This document shows positions 25,516 to 35,276 of a stretch of DNA of 57,648 nucleotides, one piece after another. The notes beneath the pieces were generated by a model, which saw only the letters and a program-made list of their open reading frames with translations, was not told the DNA's origin and searched no databases. The stretch comes from JBBQXY01 sp051004815. Its GTDB lineage: Bacteria; Chloroflexota; Ktedonobacteria; Ktedonobacterales; Ktedonobacteraceae. The DNA lies in assembly GCA_051004815.1 (NCBI GenBank), contig JBPCJY010000256.1, forward strand, positions 1 to 57,648, read 5' to 3'. How positions within the stretch are numbered: the stretch's first letter is position 1; every line of letters begins with the position of its first letter. A program made the translations under genes and the position numbers.

Positions 25516-27213
25516 ATGCATTTATTGAAACGGTTACAACATAAAAGTCTTGCCGAACGTTCTATGTTCGTGATTATAGCTATCGGCACGTTGCTCCGTC
25601 TTATACTCATATATTTCAATTGGCCGATCACCAACAGCGATGAGGGGAATATGGGATTGGTCGCGCTCCATATAGCGTACCAGGGCGATCATCCGACGTT
25701 CTTTTATGGTCTCCCGTATATGGGGCCTCTGGAAGGTTACGTTGCAGCCCCACTTTTCCACCTCTTTGGCGCATCACTCTTCACGCTCCGGCTCGCACTC
25801 TTGCCTTTCTATATCGGCTTTCTCCTCAGTATGTTTTACCTGATCCGCTATCTCTATAGTGAGAAATTTGCTTTGGCAACGGTGGTCCTGCTCAGCCTGG
25901 GTTCGGCTGATGTCATTTTTCTGCAAATGAAGGCGGTGGGTGAATATCCCGAAATGCTGATGTTCTCAGCTCTCATCTGTCTGCTCACGGTCTCACTCGC
26001 CCTCTCCTCGCACCGACAGCAGCAGGAAAAATGGAAACGTATCTTTGTCTATGGTTTTCTGGGCCTTATTATAGGACTCGCGCTCTGGGTCGATTTCTTG
26101 ATTGCACCTTTTGTCGCTATGGGAGGTTTGCTACTCTTCCTGTTCTGTCGTCGAGAATTGTGGCACTGGCAAGGTCTGAGTCTTCTTGTTGGCATTATCG
26201 TCGGAGCATTTCCGCTGCTTTATTACAATCTGACGGCGCCCATCGCGCAGAACTCTTTGAATATTTTATTGGATATTCATCATGGTGGGACAGACCTCAT
26301 GTTGATGCAGCAGTTTACCCGGTTACACGAGCTTGCTGGAGCAATATTGATTGCTCTACCGATGGCAACGGGGGCAAGCTCCCATTGTGCGGTCAATGCC
26401 TTCCCGCCTTTTGTGCCGCTGCAAAGTGCAAACTTGCCCTGTCTTCTGTTTCAAGGCGGCTGGGGCTTTGGCTATCTTCTTCTGTGGGGCCTTGCCGTCG
26501 GCATCGCTGTGTATGGTATTTGGCGTTATCGCCGTCAACTGCGCTCCGGTTTCGTGAAAGACGCTCCTGACGCTCCTTTTGAGGAGAGGCAGGAGGTCAT
26601 TCGCCAGTGTGGGCGTCTTGTATTGTTAGTCAGTGCAGGTATTACGCTGCTTCTCTATGCTATTTCGCCGTCAGCCGCTGTGTATCCCGACACCTCTTTC
26701 CGCTATCTCGCTTGCCTGTTGCTCACTCTTCCAGCTCTCTTATGGATTGTATGGCGTAGTTTGAGTACGCAGCGACTCTCTACAAAGTGGTATACGGCGA
26801 CAACTTTTCTCTTGAAAATAGTGTTGTTACTGCTGGTAGCCATGACATTCCTGGTTGGCACTGTGCGGACATTCATGGATGTTCCCTCGGCCCAGGCTAC
26901 CTATCAAAGTGAGCAGGCTCTCATTCAAAATCTGCTCAAAGTTGGTGCGACCCGCATCTACTCTGAGTATTGGACGTGCAACAGGCTTACCTTCGATAGC
27001 CAGGAGAAGATCATTTGTAGCGTGGTGAATGATCAACTTCAGCCCGGTTTTGACCGCTATCTACCCTATCGCGCCATCGTCCACGCATCCCCTCATCCAG
27101 CCTATGTCTTCCCGACCGGCTCGCCACAGATTCAAGCGATAGAGCACAAATTCGCCCCTACCCATTACAAAGAGTATCAGTTTGACGGGTATGTCGTATT
27201 CAAATTAACATAA
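25516..27213 (+). CDS. GT39-like multi-pass membrane glycosyltransferase
   Basis: 565 aa, about 11-12 hydrophobic segments. The first outer loop has N-S-D-E-G-N, the acidic pair expected of PMT_2/ArnT-like GT-C enzymes, followed by a G-L-P-Y-M-G-P-L loop. The C-terminal outer domain (about 470-565) carries Y-S-E-Y-W-T and F-D-G-Y-V-V. It stands alone and is not part of the 1.8-8.5 kb cluster. AAGGA is 7 nt before the ATG at 25516. Sugar and acceptor are unknown. Confidence 0.72.
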   Translation: MHLLKRLQHKSLAERSMFVIIAIGTLLRLILIYFNWPITNSDEGNMGLVALHIAYQGDHPTFFYGLPYMGPLEGYVAAPLFHLFGASLFTLRLALLPFYIGFLLSMFYLIRYLYSEKFALATVVLLSLGSADVIFLQMKAVGEYPEMLMFSALICLLTVSLALSSHRQQQEKWKRIFVYGFLGLIIGLALWVDFLIAPFVAMGGLLLFLFCRRELWHWQGLSLLVGIIVGAFPLLYYNLTAPIAQNSLNILLDIHHGGTDLMLMQQFTRLHELAGAILIALPMATGASSHCAVNAFPPFVPLQSANLPCLLFQGGWGFGYLLLWGLAVGIAVYGIWRYRRQLRSGFVKDAPDAPFEERQEVIRQCGRLVLLVSAGITLLLYAISPSAAVYPDTSFRYLACLLLTLPALLWIVWRSLSTQRLSTKWYTATTFLLKIVLLLLVAMTFLVGTVRTFMDVPSAQATYQSEQALIQNLLKVGATRIYSEYWTCNRLTFDSQEKIICSVVNDQLQPGFDRYLPYRAIVHASPHPAYVFPTGSPQIQAIEHKFAPTHYKEYQFDGYVVFKLT

Positions 27214-27286
27214 GTCGGAGCTATCCTCGCGCTGAGCTTTCCTTAACATGCATGGTCTATGTCATATTTTTTTATCAAACCACGCT

Positions 27287-27321
27287 GTAAAAATCCTGGT
27301 TTCAACTTTGAAACCAGGATT
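27287..27321 (-). terminator. Hairpin terminator between convergent genes
   Basis: AATCCTGGTTTCAA (27292-27305) and TTGAAACCAGGATT (27308-27321) are perfect complements. On the minus strand the stem is followed by TTTTTACAGC and starts 4 bp after the stop of the Ddn-like gene, so it ends that transcript; it may weakly stop plus-strand reading too. Confidence 0.8.
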
Positions 27322-27324
27322 ACT

Positions 27325-27729
27325 TTACCGTCGTTCCAGCGCAACCACCGGAATTTGACGGGTTGTTTTCTTCTGATAGTCGGCGAACCCAGGATACAAC
27401 TTCGCTTGCTGGGCGTACAGCCGATCTCGTTCCTCACCGCTTATGACGGTCGCCTTGACAGCAAAGGTCTCAGTTCCTACCTCGACAGTCGCATCTGGGT
27501 GAGCCATCAGGTTATGGTACCAATCAGGATTGGTCGGTGCGCCAGCTTTGGAAGCAAATATGATCATCCGATCTCCGTCAGACAAGTACATTACTGGTGC
27601 TGTGCGGCGTTGTCCGCTTTTGGCTCCCGTCGTTGTGAGCAGCAGCAAAGGTGCACCCTCGAATGGTCCGCCGACCTTGCCCCCGTTTGTGCGAAATTCC
27701 TCGATTATCTTGCTATTCCAGTCACTCAT
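27325..27729 (-). CDS. Nitroreductase-family deazaflavin(F420)-dependent oxidoreductase, Ddn-like
   Basis: 134 aa, normal for the Ddn split-barrel family. T-T-T-G-A-K-S-G-Q-R-R (about 32-42) is the cofactor phosphate loop and N-P-D-W-Y-H-N-L-M-A-H-P (about 67-78) is the family signature. Such proteins use F420 (or sometimes flavin) to reduce quinones, nitro compounds or enones. Own promoter with an overlapping 16-bp palindrome at 27818-27854 and a terminator immediately after the stop: a regulated single-gene unit. Confidence 0.85.
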   Translation of the reverse strand: MSDWNSKIIEEFRTNGGKVGGPFEGAPLLLLTTTGAKSGQRRTAPVMYLSDGDRMIIFASKAGAPTNPDWYHNLMAHPDATVEVGTETFAVKATVISGEERDRLYAQQAKLYPGFADYQKKTTRQIPVVALERR

Positions 27730-27817
27730 GTTTGTCTTTTTTCTTTCTGTTGTCGATTATCGCTGCCAACTACGTCGGCAATGAACGTGTGTTGAGAGAT
27801 TTGTACTCTTCGGCCTC

Positions 27818-27854
27818 ATAATAGCACCTATGTTCGATATCGTCAATTGACGAT
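27818..27854 (-). promoter_or_regulatory. Promoter of the Ddn-like gene with overlapping 16-bp palindromic operator
   Basis: Minus-strand TTGACG (27846-27841), 17-bp spacer, TGC-TATTAT (extended -10; TATTAT at 27823-27818). The perfect palindrome ATCGTCAATTGACGAT (27839-27854) sits on the -35 box, where a dimeric TetR/MarR-type repressor would block RNA polymerase (inference). A TTGACA at 27868-27873 may be the -35 of the divergent SDR gene, though its -10 is poor. Confidence 0.65.
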
Positions 27855-27958
27855 GGAAGTTGCCAGCTTGACAGTGCGGAAGGTAGCGTGCTACGTTTAA
27901 TAAAAATACCAACACCACCTGACCTGGGGTTGTTGCCAATTGAGAAAGAGGGAAAAAT

Positions 27959-28819
27959 ATGGGTATGCTTGATGAGAAGGTAGCGGTAATTACAGGTAGT
28001 AGTCGAGGCTTGGGGTTGGCTATCGCACAAGCGTATGCCCGTGAAGGGGCAGCGGTGGTGCTCTCTGGGCGTTCGGCTACTGCTTTAATGCGGACCGTTG
28101 ACGCTCTACAACAGCAAGGCGCACGGGCAAGCTGGCAAAACACCGATGTCGGTGATCTATCTCAAGTAAAGACCCTGGCCGATCACGCTATTCAGACGTT
28201 CGGCAAGATCGATATCTGGGTCAACAATGCTGGCATCTCCAGTGTCTATGGCCCAACAGTCGCCTGTGATCCACAGGAGTTTGAGAGCGTTATGCGGACA
28301 AATATCCTGGGCGAATATCACGGGTCGCTGGTGGCAATGCAGTATTTTCTGGCGCGAGGTAAAGGTGGCAAGCTGATTAACCTGCTTGGCCGTGGCGATA
28401 AGGAGCCTGTTCCCTATCAAAATGCCTACGCTTCCAGCAAAGCATGGGTACGCAACTTTACATTGGCACTGGCAAAAGAAAACGCCAAAACGGGTATTGG
28501 GATTTATGCCTTCAATCCAGGCCTGGTCAATACTGATCTCCTGCGTAAAGTAGATGTCGTTGAGGGATTTGAAGCGAAACTCAAACCTTTCAGCACCATT
28601 ATTCGCCTCTTCGCCAATCTGCCTTCTGTTCCTGCGGAAAAGGCCGTCTGGCTAGCATCGGCAGCTACTGATGGCAAAACAGGTTTGGAGGTCAAAGTAC
28701 TTGGACCCAGAGTCTTGCTTGGCGGTGTATTGCAGGAGCTACGACGAAAAATTACACATCAGCCCATGCCCGATACATCAGTAGAACTCAAATCGGTTGT
28801 GCCATATAGCATGTTTTAG
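27959..28819 (+). CDS. Short-chain dehydrogenase/reductase
   Basis: 286 aa, slightly longer than the 250-aa classical SDR because of a C-terminal extension. Nucleotide-binding T-G-S-S-R-G-L-G (about 13-20), N-N-A-G (about 89-92) and the catalytic Y-A-S-S-K are present. The usual catalytic serine position lies in L-L-G-R-G-D, where a Ser is replaced by Gly or shifted, so activity should be confirmed. S-G-R in the second strand suggests NADP preference. Substrate unknown. It is divergent from the Ddn-like gene; AGAGGG precedes the ATG. Confidence 0.8.
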   Translation: MGMLDEKVAVITGSSRGLGLAIAQAYAREGAAVVLSGRSATALMRTVDALQQQGARASWQNTDVGDLSQVKTLADHAIQTFGKIDIWVNNAGISSVYGPTVACDPQEFESVMRTNILGEYHGSLVAMQYFLARGKGGKLINLLGRGDKEPVPYQNAYASSKAWVRNFTLALAKENAKTGIGIYAFNPGLVNTDLLRKVDVVEGFEAKLKPFSTIIRLFANLPSVPAEKAVWLASAATDGKTGLEVKVLGPRVLLGGVLQELRRKITHQPMPDTSVELKSVVPYSMF

Positions 28820-28864
28820 CCTGCGAAGCATCGAGCAGGTGTTTGAAGACGACTTCAGGCTATG

Positions 28865-31800
28865 CTACTCCTTCTTCGCTTGTCTCTCCGGTTGCTCAGG
28901 CCGCAACGCGGGATGCTCCTCAATCAAGCGTAACGTTTCCACGATGGCACGCTCTAATTGCGGATCAACATTGTTGACATAATCTTGTGGAGAGATATCG
29001 ACCTCGATATCAGGGTCGGTACCATAATTCTCCACGTTCCAGCCTACATCCCTGAACCAGGAGGCAAATTCGGGTTGCGTCGTCCGCGTCCCATCGGCAA
29101 GGGTATGGTGATGCGTATAGCCAATAACACCTCCCCAGGTGCGCATACCGATGAGGGGACCCAATCCCAACAACTTGAAGCTATGGCAAAAGATATCCCC
29201 ATCCGAGCCTGCATGTTCGTTTGTGAGCACGACCATAGGACCGCGTGGTGACTCTCTTGGATAGGGAATGGGTTCACTCCAACGGCGAAATTTATAACCA
29301 ACGCGCCGCCGCGTCAGTTTCTCCAGGAGCAAAGGTGAAACATTGCCACCACCGTTCCAGCGCACATCAATCAGCAAACCGGGGTAGTCGAATTCGGTCA
29401 AATAGCCCCGGTGGAACTCGGCATAGCCATCAGTTCCCATATCGGGAATATGTAGATAGCCCACCTGCCCTTTGGAGAGCTCATGGACGGTGTGGCGATT
29501 CTCATCAACCCAGTCCCGATACCGGGCGTCCCATTCTCTACTCAATGCCTTGACTGTTACGACTCTTGTTTCTTTACTGTCCGCCACTTCAATGGTGAGC
29601 TGCACCTCGTTACGGGCCTGGTGTACGAGCAGTTCCTGTGGACTGCGCTTCGGGTTCACACGTTGCCCATTGATGGCCAGCACGGCATCACCTATATTGA
29701 CATTAATACCGGGTGTCGTTAGCGGTGAGGTTGCCGTAGTATCCCACGTATCGCCCTGGATAATGCGAGCAATGCGATACCGTTCATTCTCGCTATCATA
29801 TGTCCAATCTACGCCCAGAAACCCTTGCCGATAATGTGGGCCACGCCGGTATTCACCCCCAAGTTCATAGGCATGAGAAGTACCCAGTTCACCCTGAATC
29901 TCCCAGAAGAGATCGGACAGTTCGGCTCGTGAACTGACACGCTCGATGAGTGGCGCATAGCGTTCATAGACGCCCTGCCAGTCAATGCCAGCCATATCCT
30001 CCACCCAGAAATGTTCGCGTTGCAAACGCCAAGCTTCGGCAAACATCTGCTTCCATTCGGCGGCAGGTTGCACCGATACCTTCACGCGTTGAAGATCAAT
30101 CCAGCCGTTTTCTCGATTAGTTTCACTACTCTCCGGCTTGGGAGCCTTGTCACCCGCTTTCAGGACGCGTAAGCGATGATTTGAGCGATAAATCAGCGTC
30201 TTAGCATCACGCGCAAGCGCAAAGCTGCCTACACCATCTATCAGCCGTTCATATTTGTGCATATCAAAATCGTAACTGTAGATGCTGCCCTTGGATTCAT
30301 AAGAGTCGTTTGGCGAATGGAGTTCCCCTTCAATGGGGAAGGTAAGAAACAAGGCTTTGCCTCGCATGCCGTGTACCGCGCTGTAGCGTCCCTCTGAGAC
30401 AGGGAAAGACAATACGCGCTTGCTAATGCCTTCCAGGTCGATTTCCAGGGCTGTTTTTTGTGTGTCTTCTTCCTGCGTTTCCACTTCTTGTGGGCTATCT
30501 TCTTCACGACCATTTTGCGGTTCGCTCGCTGCGCCCTCATCATCTTTTGACGTTTCGGCTTTGACATCGGGAGCGGGTTTCTTTGGGCTACCGTTTTCTT
30601 TTTCCTTGTTGGCGGGAATCTTGGGTTCTGGAATAAAGGGCGAATGCAGATCACGTCGCAGCATAATGGCATAAGGCTTTACGCTGTTTGGGAAGTTCAA
30701 ATCAAATTGGATGCTGTCGTGGACGGGGTTAAAGGTGCGTGCACCCAGGAAATACAGGTATTTCCCCTCAGGATCAAAGGATGGTGCGGTATCCTCTAAC
30801 ACCGGCTCTGTCACGAAATGGGTTTCACCATTCTCCATGTTGTAGAGCTTAATAGCCCGCGTTTGTGCTGTATTAGCGAAGCTGTAAGCTAACCAACTGC
30901 CATCGGGTGCCCAGGCAATGCCGCTGATGTGCCGATAGTCACTTTTATCAACTACGGCGGATTTGCCTTCTTTCAGATCAACGACGATCAGCTCGTTGCG
31001 ATGATTGGTGATCGCAACAATATCATCAGCGGGCGAAACTTCCATAGAGAGCGCACGTCCGAACTCGACATCAGTGATTGTTTTAGGTTCGCTGGCATGA
31101 TCGGGGTCGAAAATCACCAGTGCCTCGCGACCGATGGCGTCACTAATAACCACAAAGTGCTGCCCATCGTTGAGCCACTGTAACAGGCGATAGCGCACGC
31201 CATCCGTTTCGCCATGTTGCAACACCGGCCCTTCCCAATTGCTCATCGAAAATGCTTTGCCGCGTATGGTGAGTGCCAAAGCATAGCCTTGTGGATGAAG
31301 CGTATACGAATGCAGGTAGCTCGTAGCCGAGACGAATTTGCGATTGCGCTGCGTGCGCAGACTGGGGAGTTTAACGTCAATAGAACGCACCTGTTCCTGT
31401 GCAGGATCAAAAAGATAAAGCTCTGCTCCCGCGTGATAGACCATGCGCCGTCCATCAGTAGCGAGGTTGCGGGCATAGAAGTCCGTGTGATCTGTATGGC
31501 GTCGCACATCTTCGCCATTGGGTACACAGGAATATACATTACCAGTACCTTCAAAATCAGAGATAAAATAGATACGGTCTCCGACCCAACAGGGGGACTC
31601 AATATTGCCTGATAGGTTGAGTAAACGTTTGAAACTGCCGCTATTGTCAACATCGCACCATAAATGCCCTGCTGCGCCGCCGCGATAGCGTTTCCAGCGT
31701 GCCGGTTCACCAATGTTGCGCCCTAGTACTGTTCCACCTTCGGGGCCATAGGAGATGGCGTTTGCTCTCCCCACCGCTACTTGTCGCGGTAAGCCACTCT

Positions 31801-32164
31801 CCGGGCTAACCGCGTAAATTACATCGTAGCCAGGGGTATATTGCCCTGCGTTGCTGGTATAAAGTATCTCATTGGTCGCAGGCGACCAGCCTAAAACCTG
31901 ACACGAGGCCGCTTGAAATGTCAATCTCCGCGCTGGCCCACCCTCGGCAGGCATGACATAGACTTCACTGGGTCCCTCTTCTCGTGCCACAAAGGCCAAC
32001 ATTTGTCCATCGGGCGAAAAACGCGGGTAGGTTATTTCGTCCATGGCTGCGGTCAAACGCTCGGCCCGACCACCTTCGCTCGTAATCAACCAGAGATCGT
32101 CCTCTGCGACAAAAACAATACGGTCCTGGTAAATATGTGGGAAACGTATATACCCCTGAGGCAT
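28865..32164 (-). CDS. Tricorn-like protease with WD/TolB-type propellers, PDZ and S41 peptidase domain
   Basis: 1099 aa, close to the usual tricorn length. Two beta-propeller regions (about 1-300 and 300-680) contain repeated F-S-P-D-G / W-A-P-D-G units. A highly charged Lys/Glu/Pro-rich insertion (about 505-575) interrupts the second. A C1 helical region, a PDZ domain (about 770-860) and a C-terminal S41/TSP domain follow. The nucleophile is S987 in H-A-G-S-D-G, and G-Y-L-H-I-P-D-M and W-N-G-G-G-N-V-S are further S41 motifs. No signal peptide, so it is cytoplasmic. Tricorn degrades oligopeptides released by other proteases. TAAGGAG precedes the ATG at 32164. Confidence 0.92.
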   Translation of the reverse strand: MPQGYIRFPHIYQDRIVFVAEDDLWLITSEGGRAERLTAAMDEITYPRFSPDGQMLAFVAREEGPSEVYVMPAEGGPARRLTFQAASCQVLGWSPATNEILYTSNAGQYTPGYDVIYAVSPESGLPRQVAVGRANAISYGPEGGTVLGRNIGEPARWKRYRGGAAGHLWCDVDNSGSFKRLLNLSGNIESPCWVGDRIYFISDFEGTGNVYSCVPNGEDVRRHTDHTDFYARNLATDGRRMVYHAGAELYLFDPAQEQVRSIDVKLPSLRTQRNRKFVSATSYLHSYTLHPQGYALALTIRGKAFSMSNWEGPVLQHGETDGVRYRLLQWLNDGQHFVVISDAIGREALVIFDPDHASEPKTITDVEFGRALSMEVSPADDIVAITNHRNELIVVDLKEGKSAVVDKSDYRHISGIAWAPDGSWLAYSFANTAQTRAIKLYNMENGETHFVTEPVLEDTAPSFDPEGKYLYFLGARTFNPVHDSIQFDLNFPNSVKPYAIMLRRDLHSPFIPEPKIPANKEKENGSPKKPAPDVKAETSKDDEGAASEPQNGREEDSPQEVETQEEDTQKTALEIDLEGISKRVLSFPVSEGRYSAVHGMRGKALFLTFPIEGELHSPNDSYESKGSIYSYDFDMHKYERLIDGVGSFALARDAKTLIYRSNHRLRVLKAGDKAPKPESSETNRENGWIDLQRVKVSVQPAAEWKQMFAEAWRLQREHFWVEDMAGIDWQGVYERYAPLIERVSSRAELSDLFWEIQGELGTSHAYELGGEYRRGPHYRQGFLGVDWTYDSENERYRIARIIQGDTWDTTATSPLTTPGINVNIGDAVLAINGQRVNPKRSPQELLVHQARNEVQLTIEVADSKETRVVTVKALSREWDARYRDWVDENRHTVHELSKGQVGYLHIPDMGTDGYAEFHRGYLTEFDYPGLLIDVRWNGGGNVSPLLLEKLTRRRVGYKFRRWSEPIPYPRESPRGPMVVLTNEHAGSDGDIFCHSFKLLGLGPLIGMRTWGGVIGYTHHHTLADGTRTTQPEFASWFRDVGWNVENYGTDPDIEVDISPQDYVNNVDPQLERAIVETLRLIEEHPALRPEQPERQAKKE

Positions 32165-32488
32165 AGGTACTCCTTAATCTATCTAATAGTCTTGTCTCTA
32201 TTAGCAGCAAAATAGTTTAGCAGGGATGCCGTAGATTGGCATTGGGTGGATGCTTGGTTGGTTAATACAAAGCTATTGTGCCTGTTCCTACCGCAAAAAG
32301 ATGCGCTGTACAGCAACAAAGCTTAGTTCCTGTTTCTAAATGGTGAAATATATTGTAGCACAGCCGTATTGACAATGTCGAGTAGCCCTATGGTGAATTT
32401 TCTGTGCTTCCTCTTGCCATGATGTTCCGATTATGGTACTCTTGGCTGGCAATAATGTATAAAATATCTGCTAGGAGAAGATCGGTTA
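32165..32488. other. Divergent intergenic region, 324 bp
   Basis: Separates the tricorn-like gene (minus) from the FKBP gene (plus) and must hold both promoters. TATAAA at about 32458-32463 is a possible FKBP -10, but no matching -35 is clear. No repeat, RNA gene or small frame could be supported. Confidence 0.4.
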
Positions 32489-33157
32489 ATGACACAAACT
32501 GAGAATAAACAAAAAAATGCAACTCAAAAACTGACTAAACCAGGACAACGCCAGCAAGAACGCCTGATGCGTATTGAGCGCCGCCGCCGCAGACGGCGCA
32601 TTTGGAGTAGCATACTGGTAGCTGTAGTGGTAATTGGTCTGGCTGGAGTAATCTTCTGGCAGTATCAGCGTATCACTACCCTGCAGCAAGTTCAACAAGC
32701 AACGCAACACGCACAGCAATTAGCCAAAAGTGCTACTGCCACTGCCTTAGTCACGACACCTACTCCTTCAGCAGGCCCAGCGACACCGCCGCCAATCACC
32801 ACTGGCGGTACGCCAACGAAATTAGCCGATGGTTTGGAATATCTTGATATCAAAGTTGGGACAGGTACTGCCGCCCAAACGGGCAGCGCGGTATCCGTGC
32901 AGTACACTGGTTGGCTTGCCAGCAATGGGCAAAAGTTTGATAGTTCCTACGATCATGGTGGTCAACCCTTCACTCTGACACTTGGTCAGCACCGGGTTAT
33001 TCCAGGCTGGGAAGAAGGATTAGTTGGCATGAAACCCGGTGGTACGCGCCGCATACTTATTCCACCCGCCCTGGGTTATGGAGCACAAGGTTCCGGTTCC
33101 ACTATCCCACCCAATTCAACCCTGATTTTCGATGTAACGATGGTCAGTGCTCAGTAA
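32489..33157 (+). CDS. Membrane-anchored FKBP-type peptidyl-prolyl isomerase
   Basis: 222 aa. A Lys/Gln/Arg-rich N-terminus (1-35) precedes one transmembrane helix (about 37-58), a Thr/Pro-rich linker (about 75-105) and an FKBP domain (about 112-222). That domain has V-Q-Y-T-G-W, F-D-S-S, V-I-P-G-W-E-E-G-L-V-G-M and the final I-P-P-N-S-T-L-I-F-D-V. Membrane orientation with the FKBP domain outside is inferred from the positive N-terminus. It catalyses prolyl isomerisation in exported proteins. AGGAGAAG lies before the ATG at 32489. Confidence 0.92.
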   Translation: MTQTENKQKNATQKLTKPGQRQQERLMRIERRRRRRRIWSSILVAVVVIGLAGVIFWQYQRITTLQQVQQATQHAQQLAKSATATALVTTPTPSAGPATPPPITTGGTPTKLADGLEYLDIKVGTGTAAQTGSAVSVQYTGWLASNGQKFDSSYDHGGQPFTLTLGQHRVIPGWEEGLVGMKPGGTRRILIPPALGYGAQGSGSTIPPNSTLIFDVTMVSAQ

Positions 33158-33182
33158 AGGCATAAACAATTATGCATTTTAC

Positions 33183-35168
33183 CTATCCGGCATCCCAGAT
33201 CTGCACCGTAGTGTCATGACCGCCGGAAGCAATGCGTGTACCATCAGGGGACCATGCCACCGCTCTTACATCGTCTCTATGGCCCTCATACGTGAAGAAT
33301 GTGCGTTTGGTGAATACCTCGTGCCCGGTATTTGCATCCCACAGATGCACTGTTCCGTCGTTGCTCGCCGAGGCGATGCGAGTGCTATTGGGCGACCATG
33401 CCAGCGCATTAATCCATGAGGCATGGTCGGAGTGGACGTAGACGAAACGTCCATCTGTCGCATTCCAGAGCTGCACGGTGTTATCCCAGGAGCCGGAAGC
33501 AATGCGCGTGCCATTGGGTGACCAGGCTACCGCCTTCACCCAACCTGTATGTCCGCTATAGATCAAGCTGTTCTTCCTGGCTAACTTTTCCTCCTGTACC
33601 AGGATGCCCCGTACCTGCTCGAAAGGCCAGACCTGTACTGTCTTATCATCGCTGGCGGAAGCAATGTAACGACTATCGGGCGACCAAGCCAGGGCGTTGA
33701 TCATATTCAGGGGAGAATGACCATGATAAATACCAAACATATCCCCGGTAAAGGCATCCCAGACCTGTATTGTGCGATCATAGCCAGCGGATGCGATATA
33801 CTTGCCATCGGGTGACCATGCCAGCGTCGTCACAATATTGGTATGGCCTCGATAGAGCAGCAGCGTGCGTCCTGTCAGCGCGTTCCAGATCTGCACCGTC
33901 GTATCCGCTCCCGCGGAAGCAATAGAGGTGCCGTCAGGCGACCATATGATCGCCTTGACCCACGCCGAGTGTCCAGGATAACTCATCACACTGTTCGCGC
34001 TTACTGCATCCCAGACGTGTACCGTTTTATCCGCGCTCGCGGAGGCGATATATTTCCCGTCGGGCGACCAGCCGAGACCGAGTACTCGGTCCTTGTGACC
34101 ATGATAGGTGACCAGGGTCGTACCCATCGGAGGGAGTCTGCGGGTAGTAAGCGATGGTGGCAGCCCAGCTTGTAACTCCAGCCGTACCGTCTCTATCTGA
34201 GCGGTTGGTTGTCGAGCAGTGATTCGCTGCAATTGCTGCTGGATGATGGCCACGCTGGCTGGCCTCTTGTTCTCATCCAGGTCAACCATCTGCGAAATCA
34301 ATGCCTCAAGTTCAGCAGGCACGCGTTGAATAATAGGCAGAAGAGGGGCAAAGCGAAACGGGTTGAGGGTGGGGCTGTGTCCTGAGAGCAGTTGATGGAG
34401 GGTAGCACCCAGGCTATAGATATCCGCACGCGGCGATGTCTGCACTCTGCCATATTGTTCTGGAGCGGCATAGCCTACTGACCCAAAGGGAATAGTGTCT
34501 CTGAGTTGTCCCAGCTTAAAGTGACGGGCAATACCGAAATCAATCAAAGCGAGTTGCCCATTAGATGTTCTGATGATATTGGCCGGTTTGAGGTCGCGAA
34601 AGATGATCGGCGGCTGTCGGGTGTGCAGGTAATCCAGCGCGGTACACAGTTGTATCCCAATATCAATAACTTCCTCAAGCGGCAGATATCCTTGCTCACT
34701 GCTGGTCAGATACTCCTCTAACGTAGGCCCCTCGATGAAATCCATGAGCAGGTACCAGCGTCCGTCTTCGCTGAAATGATCGTAAATACGTGGAATGTTC
34801 GGATGCATCAAGCCAGCCAGCAGGTGCGCCTCCCCTTGGAATGCAGCGACGGCCTGACTGGCTTCCTCAGAGCTGAGAGCGGCCAGCCTCATTTCCTTTA
34901 TCGCCATGAACCGGTTGCCAAACTTTGTATCCTCTGCCTTGTAAACCGCGCCCATCCCACCCTGACCCACCAACGAGTGAATACGATACCTCTGCTTCAG
35001 CACATGATTCGCGGGCAGCTCTCCTATCCCAGTATGAGGCAATGCATTCAGCGGAGTTTCCATCGGTGAAGAAGTATCAAGCAAAGAGGTACCGCAAGCG
35101 AAGCAGAGCCGCGCCTGTCGCTGATTTGCTGCGCCGCATCTGGCACAGTACAAGGTGGAAGTAACCAT
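33183..35168 (-). CDS. Ser/Thr protein kinase with N-terminal zinc ribbon and C-terminal WD40 propeller
   Basis: 661 aa. Residues 5-25 hold C-A-R-C-G and C-F-A-C-G (zinc ribbon). The kinase domain (about 60-325) has G-Q-G-G-M-G-A-V-Y, M-A-I-K-E-M, F-R-D-L-K-P-A-N-I (the usual H of H-R-D is F) and L-I-D-F-G. It is therefore predicted active, unlike the pseudokinase at 116-1609. Residues about 350-661 are seven WD40 units, each with W-S-P-D-G/N-G-T-R-I-A-S-A and V-Q-I/L-W endings. No transmembrane helix. This layout is common in filamentous Chloroflexota and cyanobacteria. It is convergent with the FKBP gene 25 bp away. Confidence 0.93.
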   Translation of the reverse strand: MVTSTLYCARCGAANQRQARLCFACGTSLLDTSSPMETPLNALPHTGIGELPANHVLKQRYRIHSLVGQGGMGAVYKAEDTKFGNRFMAIKEMRLAALSSEEASQAVAAFQGEAHLLAGLMHPNIPRIYDHFSEDGRWYLLMDFIEGPTLEEYLTSSEQGYLPLEEVIDIGIQLCTALDYLHTRQPPIIFRDLKPANIIRTSNGQLALIDFGIARHFKLGQLRDTIPFGSVGYAAPEQYGRVQTSPRADIYSLGATLHQLLSGHSPTLNPFRFAPLLPIIQRVPAELEALISQMVDLDENKRPASVAIIQQQLQRITARQPTAQIETVRLELQAGLPPSLTTRRLPPMGTTLVTYHGHKDRVLGLGWSPDGKYIASASADKTVHVWDAVSANSVMSYPGHSAWVKAIIWSPDGTSIASAGADTTVQIWNALTGRTLLLYRGHTNIVTTLAWSPDGKYIASAGYDRTIQVWDAFTGDMFGIYHGHSPLNMINALAWSPDSRYIASASDDKTVQVWPFEQVRGILVQEEKLARKNSLIYSGHTGWVKAVAWSPNGTRIASGSWDNTVQLWNATDGRFVYVHSDHASWINALAWSPNSTRIASASNDGTVHLWDANTGHEVFTKRTFFTYEGHRDDVRAVAWSPDGTRIASGGHDTTVQIWDAG

Positions 35169-35276
35169 ACAACCTACTTCTTGCTGATCTGAACGCGCTC
35201 GTCTATGTTTATATTAGCATAGAGAAAATGGTCAGTCAATGTGCATGCAGGAGTCGGAGTCTAAGAATTCTTTAAC

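Noticed and set aside
33183..34150. DNA tandem repeats
   Set aside because: The periodicity is that of coding WD40 units in the kinase-WD40 gene.
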